Shown here: piece after piece, positions 36,355 to 43,390 of the stretch
How positions within the stretch are numbered: the first letter of the stretch is position 1
Layout of the letters: each line of letters starts with the position of its first letter
From: Streptomyces sp. HNM0575
GTDB lineage: Bacteria; Actinomycetota; Actinomycetes; Streptomycetales; Streptomycetaceae
NCBI RefSeq assembly: GCF_012726265.1
Contig: NZ_JAASAG010000010.1
Location: forward strand, 124,001 to 188,000
Reading direction: 5' to 3'
DNA: 64,000 nt
Notes under the pieces: model-generated
Told to the model about the DNA's origin: nothing
The model's database searches: none
The model's input: the letters and a program-made list of their open reading frames with translations, nothing else
Translations under genes and position numbers: made by a program

Positions 36355-37004
36355 GCGGCGGTCTGCCGCATCTGCGTGGCTGCCCGGTGCGCGGCGTCGT
36401 CGATGCTCGTGGTCGCGCTGCCGACAGCGTTCAGGGTGCGCTCGGTCCGTTCGAGGACGGTGGCGTCCACAGGATGGGGATGGCCTCCGGAGTTGAGCCG
36501 TTTGGCGATCTGGTTGACGTTCCAGCCGATCCTCGCGACTTGTTTGCGCAGGGCGGCCAGTTCGTCGATGTAGTCGTCAACGGCGGTGCGCTGGCCGGGC
36601 AGTGTCAGGTCGCCGTCTATGTAGGCCATGACCGCGGCGCCGACGAGGTGCGCGCCGGTGATGCCCAATGCGCGGGCCTTGGCGAGGATCTTGGCTTTCT
36701 CGTCCGTGCTGTAGCGGGCATCGACGCGCTGGGTGCGCTGTCCCTTGCCGTACGGGCGGCGGCGCGCGACGCGGTAGAGGGCAGCCTCCTCGGCCGCACG
36801 CTGCACTGCGGCCGGTCCGGCGTCGACGAGCCGGTCCTTTTCGGGCACCCCCCGGTGCCCGCAGGTCTCCGCCACCCCCGGGGCGGAGACCATCCCGTTG
36901 GACCGGCCCTTGGACGGTCCAACGGGATACCTTGCTGCGCTTCGGCTGGGGTGGTCTGCCATCTGCTGCTGGTCGGGCGGGGTTTCGTGGTGTGTTTCGT
37001 GCAT
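36351..37004 (-). CDS. mobC: MobC-like relaxosome accessory protein
   Basis: 217 residues by the longest credible start. The conserved C-terminal part includes RYSTDEKAKILAKARALG and ALRKQVARIGWNVNQIAKRLN, the classic MobC block that binds the transfer origin and helps the relaxase open DNA. The ATG has GGAG nine bases upstream. The N-terminal 60 residues show no conservation and overlie three perfect inverted repeats, so translation may instead begin at the GTG at 36848 (165 residues), leaving the repeats as non-coding. The relaxase ATG overlaps its stop, so the pair is translated together. Confidence 0.8.
   Translation of the reverse strand: MHETHHETPPDQQQMADHPSRSAARYPVGPSKGRSNGMVSAPGVAETCGHRGVPEKDRLVDAGPAAVQRAAEEAALYRVARRRPYGKGQRTQRVDARYSTDEKAKILAKARALGITGAHLVGAAVMAYIDGDLTLPGQRTAVDDYIDELAALRKQVARIGWNVNQIAKRLNSGGHPHPVDATVLERTERTLNAVGSATTSIDDAAHRAATQMRQTAA
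36842..36928. repeat. three adjacent perfect inverted repeats within the mobC 5' region
   Basis: Stems: CGGGCACC/GGTGCCCG (8 bp, loop 4) at 36842-36861; GGTCTCCGCC/GGCGGAGACC (10 bp, loop 8) at 36864-36891; ATCCCGTTGGACCG/CGGTCCAACGGGAT (14 bp, loop 9) at 36892-36928. Such density is typical of transfer origins or relaxosome binding sites. They overlie the poorly conserved start of the mobC-like frame. Confidence 0.6.
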
Positions 37005-37066
37005 GTCGGCGTTCTCCGTGGCGTGTTGGGGGTAGCGAGGCGTTTCGGAGGTGGCTGGGTCTTGGC

Positions 37067-37173
37067 CAGCTGCGGACCGGTCCGGGCTGAGAGGAGCGGT
37101 CCGCTGGGGTGGCCCGATGCTCGACCGAACTGCCGTAGCTGTTGCGTGAGGCGGTCCGCTGGAGCTGCGGACC
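37067..37173. repeat. GCGGACCG/CGGTCCGC repeat cluster upstream of mobC (candidate oriT)
   Basis: AGCTGCGGACCG occurs directly at 37067-37078 and 37162-37173. GCGGTCCGCTGG occurs at 37095-37106 and 37150-37161. The core is also a 12-bp palindrome CGGACCGGTCCG at 37072-37083, and the last pair forms an 8-bp hairpin with a 7-base loop. The cluster lies in the non-coding space just upstream of mobC and the relaxase, where an origin of transfer is expected. The rest of 37005-37316 holds no supported gene. Confidence 0.6.
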
Positions 37174-37316
37174 GTGGACCGTCCTCGGGCGTATCGGGTT
37201 TGGCCTGCGGGGAGTTCCGGTCAATGCACGGTCCGGCAAAGAAGATCGACGTCGATGCCTTGATCGAGTGCACGGGCCTTGTCGTGCGCGCTCAGTATTC
37301 CGAGCGCTCGGGCGTC

Positions 37317-37892
37317 TCATGCTTGCTGCTGATCTGTAGCGGCGCGTTTCGGCCGTCCGAGAGGCCATAGCCCCGCGAGGGGCCCGACAAGGAAAGCGAT
37401 CATGATCGAGAGGGAGCCTCGCTTGAGAGCTTTGCGCCAACCCTTGTGGCGTATGAGGAGTGCGACGACGGCGGCAAAGGCGAAGTACATCAACGCCATG
37501 GCCAGGTATTTGGCTTCCATAGCGAGGGCAAAGCCGAGCACGGCGGTCGAAGCAGCTCGGCTCTCACCGAGGACCTCCTCCTGCAGCGCGCACGTCAACG
37601 TACCGACAAGGACGGTGAAGGCAGCTACCTTGCCGAGATCCTCTCTCCGCTGTGCTATCCAGTGCTGGGCAGCCTCAGCCCAGTTCGCTGGGGCTCCCAG
37701 CCATTGCGCAACATCATGTGCCAGCACGAGTGGCGAATGAGCATCAGTCATCAGGCAGAACAGCGCAAGGCAACCCGCGAGCGAAGCGCACCAGCGGTAC
37801 AGGAGGTCGATGGGGGTCAGGTCCCGCAAGTCCTTGATCAGGCCGAGCTTGGCGCTCCTTGGAATCGAGTGGACTGGCTCGTTTGTCGGCAA
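37317..37892 (-). CDS. hypothetical multi-pass membrane protein
   Basis: 191 residues with four hydrophobic stretches: LYRWCASLAGCLALFCLM, VAAFTVLVGTLTCAL, KYLAMALMYFAFAAVVALLI and MIAFLVGPLAGLWPLG. A basic C-terminal tail follows. The start is uncertain. A TTG (LPTNEPVH) with GGAG seven bases upstream is chosen because the frame further upstream is out-of-frame shadow of the DUF2637 gene, rich in Arg and Pro. It sits between the mobC-like and DUF2637 genes on the same strand, so a role in transfer, such as a membrane spread protein, is possible. No family is recognised. Confidence 0.6.
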   Translation of the reverse strand: MPTNEPVHSIPRSAKLGLIKDLRDLTPIDLLYRWCASLAGCLALFCLMTDAHSPLVLAHDVAQWLGAPANWAEAAQHWIAQRREDLGKVAAFTVLVGTLTCALQEEVLGESRAASTAVLGFALAMEAKYLAMALMYFAFAAVVALLIRHKGWRKALKRGSLSIMIAFLVGPLAGLWPLGRPKRAATDQQQA

Positions 37893-37960
37893 TGTGCCGC
37901 TCCGCGCTGACAAGCCAGACCTGGCCAGCGCTCCTTCCGTGCGCCGTCCTTGGGGCGGGC

Positions 37961-38719
37961 TCAGTCCCCGGTCTGGCCAGACGATGCGCTGCGGAGGGTG
38001 GTCATGATCTGGGTGAGGCGGTCTTCGCTGATGCTGTGTCCGGCGGTGCGGATGGTGTGGCGGACCGTCTCGCGGGTGGGGGTTTCGTGCGCTGCGAACA
38101 GCGGTCGTGCCAGGTCGAGGAGTTCGGGGAGTTCTGCGCCGGGTGGGCGGCCGATGCGCCGCATCCGCCGAGGCGTGTCCTCGGCCGTCTGCACGGAAGC
38201 GGGCGACTCTGCTTCTTCCGTGGCTTCGAGCGCCAGCGCGCGTTCGCTGCCGTCCCCTTGCCCAGCGCCGGTGTCGGTTTGGCGGGCGATGAGGATGTAG
38301 AGGTGGACGGCGCCTGCGAGGGCGAGGGGTGCGAGTGCGGAGAGCAGGCCGACGGTGATGTCTCCGAGCCGCAGGCCGCCTGATTCGGCGAGGTTGTTGA
38401 GGCGGATGGCGTGGAGGGCGTTGGCCCAGAGGCTTGCGGCGGTAGCGGTGCCGAAGAGCGTCCACACATACAGCCGTGCCCGGAAGGGCGCAGTGTTCAG
38501 GACGAGGAGTGCGCGGACGCCGTAGGCGATGAACCCGTCGATGACGAGGGGGAAGAGGTAGGTCAGCGGGCCGCGTATGTGGATGGCGATGGCCATCTGC
38601 TGCAGCGCGTCGTACGACAGTGCGCAGGCGGCGGCGCCGAGGGCGAGGATCGCGGCGCGGTCCCAGCCGCTCACCCGTCGGGCAAGCGGCGTCGTGGGGT
38701 CGTGCGTGGGGTTGGTCAT
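37961..38719 (-). CDS. DUF2637 membrane protein of actinobacterial mobile elements
   Basis: 252 residues. The N-terminal half has four transmembrane segments: AAILALGAAACALSYDALQQMA, TYLFPLVIDGFIAYGVRALLV, LYVWTLFGTATAASLWANAL and ITVGLLSALAPLALAGAVHLYI. This is the DUF2637 pattern found in integrative elements of Streptomyces (SpdB-like). The C-terminal half is soluble and ends in a helix-turn-helix-like region (TRETVRHTIRTAGHSISEDRLTQIM), as is common in this family. The ATG at MTNPTHDPTT is chosen; GGAGAC lies about ten bases upstream. It may act in intramycelial spread or replication of the element, but function is not established. Confidence 0.75.
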   Translation of the reverse strand: MTNPTHDPTTPLARRVSGWDRAAILALGAAACALSYDALQQMAIAIHIRGPLTYLFPLVIDGFIAYGVRALLVLNTAPFRARLYVWTLFGTATAASLWANALHAIRLNNLAESGGLRLGDITVGLLSALAPLALAGAVHLYILIARQTDTGAGQGDGSERALALEATEEAESPASVQTAEDTPRRMRRIGRPPGAELPELLDLARPLFAAHETPTRETVRHTIRTAGHSISEDRLTQIMTTLRSASSGQTGD

Positions 38720-38937
38720 GCGGCGGTGTCTCCAGGGGGTGGAGGGTGTCGGCAGGTGTGGCCGGAACGCTGCGCACGCCTGCTGCAGGGGCGGTTGGCG
38801 TTGCACTCGTCCCACTGGTTGCGTGGCTGGTCAGCACAGGGACGGGTGGAGGGGGTGTGACGGGTCGACTCGTTGCGGGCCCGGTACTCGTCCCGGCGGT
38901 GAGCTGCGCGGGGACGGGTGGGACCAGTCGAGGCGGG

Positions 38938-40241
38938 TCAGCCCCCAGGCGGCGCTGGGGCCTGGGTGGGGCAGTAGCGGGCCCAGGCGTCGAGGAACTT
39001 GTTGCGGGCGAAGCCCTTGGCCTGGATGCCGTCGGGGAAGCGGATGTTGGCCGAGGTGATGCCGTAGTCCCTCAGCAGTAGCTGCAGCCCGCGCGGGGTC
39101 AGTCCGCTGGTGCCGTACTCGGCCCAGGGGGCTTCCGCATCCTCCTTCAGAATCCCCAGCAGCCGTGTGGTGGCCAGCGCTTCGGGATCGCCGCAGGAGG
39201 CGAAGGCGGTGCGGATGTCGGCCAGGATGCGGATCCTCAGCCCGCCCTCCTCGTCCTGCCCGGCCTCGAAGGCGGACATCGCCGCACAGGCCGACCGCGC
39301 CAGGCCGGGCCAGGGCCCTCCAGCAAGGTCGGCGACCACTACGAGGGGTTCCCAGGTGTCGGCGGCGCGGTCCTCGACCGGCATTTGCGGCTCCCGCTCC
39401 ACCGCAAGTTCGGCGACCTCACCGGCCCAGCCGGCGAGGCGGTCGCGCAGCAGATGCAGGTGCGGGATGTCGCGGCGGGAGCGGAAGGTGGCCACTCTCT
39501 CGCCCGGTGCGCGGCGGCGCATCCGCACCACCACCGCACGGTCCATGATCGTGTCGGGCAGGTCACCGATCCCCGCCAGCGCGGCCATGGCGAAGGTGGG
39601 GAAGGAGACCGGCTGGTGCTCGGGCCCGGCGATGCGCAGAGCGGGACGGTTGCGCTGGTGACCAGCGTTCAGCAGCCCGCGCAGGTCCTCGTTCTTCTCC
39701 GCCTCTTCGGGCTGCCGAAGAGGGTGTCGGCCTCATCCACCAGCAGCGTCGGCGGATTCGCGGTCACCGACCGGAAGATCGCCGCTGTGCTGGCGTTCAC
39801 GGTGATCACCGGCTTGTGGACGGTCTCGGTGACCACATCCAGCAGCCTCGACTTGCCGCAACGCTTGGCCGGACCGACCACCGCCAGCCTCGGCGCATGC
39901 TGGAAGACCTGCTGCAGATGCGTCGCAGCCACCCACAACGTCACCGCATGCAACGCCTCCGTACTCGGCAGAATCACATACCGGCTCAGAGCTGAGCGGA
40001 GTTCGTCCAGCAACTCTGCGCCGGTGTCTTCACCACTGGCAGGGCAGTCCGGCGGCTCGAATTCGGCACCGGCCCCTGCCAGTTCGTCGCCGCGGGCGTC
40101 GGCGTTCCGGTCGTGCGCTTCCGGGTTGCCGGCTCCGCTCGCGGACGGGCCGCTCTCGGGCTGTGGCTGCTCCCCGTCGTGCGACGGCGGCATAGTTGTG
40201 GGGGGTGTGGCGGGATCGGGCTGGGTCGTAGGGTTGTCCAT
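38938..40241 (-). pseudogene. DUF3631 protein, frameshifted
   Basis: Two pieces of one DUF3631 protein, an ATPase-like protein common in actinobacterial integrative elements. The 5' piece has a P-loop-like VVGPAKRCGKSRLLDVV and Walker B LLVDEADTLFGSPK, then runs out of frame to a TGA near 39669. The continuation, in the next frame, reads EKNEDLRGLLNAGHQRN and then DLPDTIMDRAVVVRMRRR with an intact C terminus. One base is missing in the CCGAAGAGGCGGAG segment near 39716. The original would be about 433 residues. The product should be truncated after the Walker B motif and probably inactive. The ATG has GAGG nine bases upstream. Confidence 0.82.
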
Positions 40242-40255
40242 AGGCGTTCCTCACC

Positions 40256-40289
40256 CGGCGGTGCGGGGCCGGCAGGCCCCGCACCGCCG
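40256..40289 (-). terminator. 15-bp perfect hairpin between the excisionase and DUF3631 genes
   Basis: A 15-bp GC-rich stem with a four-base loop lies immediately upstream of the ribosome binding site of the DUF3631 gene and downstream of the excisionase-like gene, both on this strand. There is no T-tract. It may terminate the excisionase transcript, or act as an attenuator or translational block for the downstream gene. The rest of 40290-40463 shows nothing else. Confidence 0.55.
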
Positions 40290-40463
40290 ATTCGTCATCA
40301 CACGCGATCAGTTGGGGCGTCCTCGGCCCTTGGGGTGGCAGCCCCGAGGGCCTTTCTCATGCACCGCCTCTCGGCAGGCGAGCAGCAACCTACGACCGGC
40401 CGCTGGCAACAGTCCAGCGATTCTGTGTCTCTGGGACATACAGTTGGTGTGTAGCATCCGGCG

Positions 40464-40700
40464 CTAGACGGCCAGGCCGAGCAGAGAGCGCAGGTCGGCG
40501 GTCACCACCCGGTAAGCGTTACCCAGCCGCAGAACCCGGCAGGGATAGTGGCCCCGGCGGGCGAGTTCGTAGCCCTTGCTCCGCCCCAACCCCAGGGCAC
40601 GGTTGGCGGTCTCCAGGTCAACCGTGGCAGGAAGTTCCAGCACCTCGCCCTGGCTCATACCCCTCCGCCGACCGGCGGGCTTCTCGGGTTCGTCGTTCAT
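40464..40700 (-). CDS. xis: excisionase / AlpA-like small DNA-binding protein
   Basis: 78 residues with a winged helix-turn-helix of the MerR/excisionase type: LPATVDLETANRALGLGRSKGYELARRG, then YPCRVLRLGNAYRVVTADLRSLLGL. The segment ANRALGLGRSKGYELAR is the DNA-recognition element, and NAYRVVTADL matches the strand that follows it in AlpA-like proteins. GAGGGAG lies eight bases before the ATG. It is divergent from the phage-type regulator and near the integrase, the usual place for the directionality factor that favours excision. Confidence 0.78.
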   Translation of the reverse strand: MNDEPEKPAGRRRGMSQGEVLELPATVDLETANRALGLGRSKGYELARRGHYPCRVLRLGNAYRVVTADLRSLLGLAV

Positions 40701-40796
40701 GTGCAGTGCTCCCTCTCGTCGTTGCCTTCGGCGGACACGGTGGTCGCGACCGGCTCCCGGCGGTACAACAAGGCTAGACAGAGCTACTGTGTCTTC

Positions 40797-41468
40797 ATGA
40801 CACACGACGATGAGGATGATGTTCCGGAGTGGCCGGTGCAGGTCGCCGCCACCGTGGCCGCAGCAGTACGCCGCCGACGCAAGGAGCTGGGCATGAGCGC
40901 CGAACAACTGGCCAGAGCGTGCAGCGAGATCGGCCACCCCATCCCACGCAACGTCATCGCCAACATGGAGTCCGGACGCCGCAGCACACTTCCCCTGGTC
41001 GACGTCATCGTGCTGGCCAAAGCCCTGCGCGCCAGTCCGATCAGCCTCATCGTCCCGGTCGGGCACATCGACGCCTACCAGCAACTCCCCCTGCAATCAG
41101 CCAGGGACCCCTGGGATGCGCTGGCCTGGTTCACAGGCGAGGACAACAGCTTCCCCTCCGACTGGAGCCTGCGCCTGCACCGCTACCACCACGCCGCTCT
41201 GACCTCCGCGGAAGAAGCCAGGGCATACGCCAAGTCCCGGCGTCAGCAGGCCAGCATGGCGAACGACCCCGATACGCGCAGCAGCGCCCTCCGCAGCGCC
41301 GAGCACCACGAAGAGCGCCTCGCCGACGACTACACCGCGCTCCGCCGTGTTCGCGCCCAGATGCGCATTGCCGACCTCCGTCCCCCCACCCTCCCCCCAT
41401 GGTTCGCCTTCCTCGACGAACACCCCCACGCCCCCGACCCCAACTCCCCCGAGGAGGACGACGCTTGA
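40797..41468 (+). CDS. XRE-family regulator of the integrase operon
   Basis: 223 residues. The N-terminal helix-turn-helix is visible in VRRRRKELGMSAEQLARACSE and PIPRNVIANMESGRRSTLPLVD. The rest is helical and ends in a proline- and acidic-rich tail. The start codon follows GCTACTGTGTCTTC with no good ribosome binding site, so the gene may be translated from a leaderless transcript. The 96 bases to the divergent excisionase gene must hold both promoters. Its stop overlaps the integrase TTG start, so the two are coupled; it probably represses excision or transfer genes. Confidence 0.78.
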   Translation: MTHDDEDDVPEWPVQVAATVAAAVRRRRKELGMSAEQLARACSEIGHPIPRNVIANMESGRRSTLPLVDVIVLAKALRASPISLIVPVGHIDAYQQLPLQSARDPWDALAWFTGEDNSFPSDWSLRLHRYHHAALTSAEEARAYAKSRRQQASMANDPDTRSSALRSAEHHEERLADDYTALRRVRAQMRIADLRPPTLPPWFAFLDEHPHAPDPNSPEEDDA

Positions 41469-43090
41469 AAGGCTCCACCTACCGCCGCTGCTACTGCCGC
41501 GACCCCGAGACCGGCAAACCACTCGGCACGGCCTGTCCGAAACGCAGCAGGCGCAAGCACGGCACCTACTCCATCCGCCAGGAACTCCCATCCCGCCATG
41601 ACGGCACCCGCCGCTCCTTCAACCGCGCCGGCTACGACACCCTCAAGGCCGCACAAGCCGACCTCGACCACATACGCGCCCTCCTCAACATCCCCGACAG
41701 CGACGACCCCGAAGGCACCGAGCTCATAAGCGAGATGCTGGAGGAGATAGCTGACTCCAAGGCCCCCCTGCCAGAGGTGGAAGAGACTCGCCGTCGGTTG
41801 GGCTCAGGTCAGGAGCTGATCGGACGCCTCACCGTCGGTGAATGGCTCGATCTGTGGCTGGAATCGAAGCGCATACGCAAGTCCGGCGTCACGCGGTACG
41901 AGACCGACATCCGCGTGCACCTGAAGCCGCACCTCGGTAGTCGTCGTCTCGACAGACTGCGGGTCAGCCACCTCGCGGAGATGTTCACCTCCATCTCGGA
42001 AGCCAACGCTGAGATTCTGGAACAGAACGCACAACGCCGCGCCGCCGTGGACGAGTTGGCGAAGGTCCCGTGGAAGGGCGCTAAAAATCGGGCCCGCCGC
42101 AAGGCCATGAGAGCAGCCATTGACGCCATGCCGCCCTTCCGTCGTACCACTGGAGCTGCCACCCGCCAGCGGATTCGCGGGACGCTCCGCGCAGCACTCA
42201 ACGACGCGATGGCGCAGCAGATCATCACGTTCAACCCCGCCGCGCACGTCGAGATGGATCCCGTGCGCAAGCCAAAGGCCCTCGTGTGGACAGACGAGCG
42301 AGTGGCCAAGTGGGAAGCCACCGGCGAGAAACCCTCCCCCGTGATGGTGTGGACGCCGGAACAGCCGGGCGCCTTTCTCGATCATGTGGCAGAGGACCGT
42401 CTCTACGCCATGTGGCACCTCATCGCCCTTCGCGGGCTCCGTCGAGGCGAAGCGTGCGGGCAGATGTGGTCGGAAACCGACCTGGCACGTCACTCCCTGA
42501 CGGTGACCGCACAACTCGTCCAGGACGGCTGGGACATCGAGGAATCCGACCCGAAGACCGACAGCGGCTTCCGCGTCGTCGCACTCGACGACGACACGAT
42601 CCGCGTCCTCAAGCGGCACCGGAAGCGACAGCGAGCGGCCCGCGAGGCCTGGGCGTCGGGCTGGGTGGACACAGGGCTGGTCTTCACCCAGGAGGACGGC
42701 TCGTGGCTGCATCCCGGAAAGATCACAGACCGCTTCGAGCGACTCGTGGCCTCTTCCGGGCTCCCGCCTGTCCGACTACACGACCTGCGCCACGGTGCGG
42801 CCACACTGATGCTCGCTGCCGGAGTGGACGTGAAGGTCGTCTCCGAGACCTTGGGCCACAGCGACACCCGGATCACGCGCGACATCTACCAGAGCGTCTT
42901 CCCCGAGGTCGCGAAGGACGCAGCCGAAGCCGCCGCCGGCCTGGTCCCGCTCCAGCGGAAGACCAAGGCGAAAGAGGCCGAGAAGCGCCGCAAGAAGAAG
43001 GCGAAGAAGGCCAAGTCCCCGAACGCCAAGAAGACCAGAAGCAAGATCAAGAACGCCACCGCTCACGCATCGCTCACGCACGAGCCCTGA
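41465..43090 (+). CDS. int: tyrosine-recombinase integrase
   Basis: 541 residues. The N-terminal Arg/Cys-rich Arm-type segment (KGSTYRRCYCRDPETGKPLG) is typical of Streptomyces element integrases. A core-binding domain follows (LTVGEWLDLWLESKRIRKSGV). The catalytic domain carries the box I arginine in ALRGLRRGEACG near 324, HDLRHG near 438, and LGHSDTRITRDIY supplying the second histidine and the nucleophilic tyrosine near 475. The lysine-rich tail (RRKKKAKKAK) is unusual in length. TTG is the start: GGAGG lies seven bases before it and it overlaps the preceding TGA. The gene ends 83 bases from the tRNA-Thr 3' end, so the tRNA is the likely attB. Confidence 0.9.
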   Translation: MKGSTYRRCYCRDPETGKPLGTACPKRSRRKHGTYSIRQELPSRHDGTRRSFNRAGYDTLKAAQADLDHIRALLNIPDSDDPEGTELISEMLEEIADSKAPLPEVEETRRRLGSGQELIGRLTVGEWLDLWLESKRIRKSGVTRYETDIRVHLKPHLGSRRLDRLRVSHLAEMFTSISEANAEILEQNAQRRAAVDELAKVPWKGAKNRARRKAMRAAIDAMPPFRRTTGAATRQRIRGTLRAALNDAMAQQIITFNPAAHVEMDPVRKPKALVWTDERVAKWEATGEKPSPVMVWTPEQPGAFLDHVAEDRLYAMWHLIALRGLRRGEACGQMWSETDLARHSLTVTAQLVQDGWDIEESDPKTDSGFRVVALDDDTIRVLKRHRKRQRAAREAWASGWVDTGLVFTQEDGSWLHPGKITDRFERLVASSGLPPVRLHDLRHGAATLMLAAGVDVKVVSETLGHSDTRITRDIYQSVFPEVAKDAAEAAAGLVPLQRKTKAKEAEKRRKKKAKKAKSPNAKKTRSKIKNATAHASLTHEP

Positions 43091-43133
43091 TGGAGACGCA
43101 CCCAAAACGGCTTGAGCGCCACGAGACAGAAGA

Positions 43134-43166
43134 AAGCCCAGGTCACTGGGTATGTGACCTGGGCTT
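43134..43166 (-). terminator. intrinsic terminator of tRNA-Thr
   Basis: A 13-bp perfect stem AAGCCCAGGTCAC/GTGACCTGGGCTT with a seven-base loop. On the minus strand it lies seven bases beyond the tRNA 3' end and is followed by TTTCTTCTG, fitting a Rho-independent terminator for the tRNA. On the other strand it may also stop integrase transcription. Confidence 0.75.
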
Positions 43167-43172
43167 CAGGTG

Positions 43173-43246
43173 AGCCGCCTGGGGGAGTCGAACCCCCGAC
43201 CTACGCATTACGAGTGCGTCGCTCTGGCCGACTGAGCTAAGGCGGC
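43173..43246 (-). tRNA. tRNA-Thr (anticodon CGU)
   Basis: Complete cloverleaf on the minus strand: acceptor GCCGCCT/AGGCGGC, D-arm TTAGCTCAGTCGGCCAGAGC, anticodon stem ACGCA/TGCGT around loop CTCGTAA (anticodon CGT), T-arm GTCGGGGGTTCGACTCCCCC. The discriminator base is T and CCA is not encoded. The 3' half is the likely attachment site for the integrase gene next to it. Confidence 0.95.
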
Positions 43247-43390
43247 AGGCTGCCCGCGCCGTACAGCGAGCGCAGCGCGGACAAGTCTACACAGTTCCCG
43301 GGGGTGCTCCGTACGGGGTAAACCGCCGGTCCCCGGGCCGGGGTGAGCCCTCTGTCCGGGGTGCGGCAGGCCGGCTGCCGGGCGGTCCGT

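Larger units (their letters stand above)
34690..43172. mobile_element. mobilization/integration module, right end of a tRNA-Thr-integrated island
   Basis: Integrase, excisionase-like and regulator genes next to the tRNA, with a mobC-like gene and relaxase further in, mark the tRNA-proximal end of an integrative mobilizable element. The island very probably extends left beyond this module over the Wadjet, aminoacyl-tRNA-synthetase and DISARM loci, but I found no second copy of the tRNA 3' end in the window, so the left boundary is unknown. No FtsK/TraB translocase, replication initiator or type IV secretion gene is seen. The module carries one frameshifted gene, so it may be decaying. Confidence 0.7.

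Noticed and set aside
37893..38837. N-terminal 315 codons of the long frame containing the membrane protein at 37317-37892
   Set aside because: This part is Arg/Pro-rich and overlaps the DUF2637 gene out of frame; only the C-terminal 191 residues look like protein.
1..43000. Second copy of the tRNA-Thr 3' end (attL) inside the window
   Set aside because: Reading the intergenic regions, I found no segment repeating the T-arm and acceptor sequence; it may lie left of the window. A computed self-alignment would be decisive.
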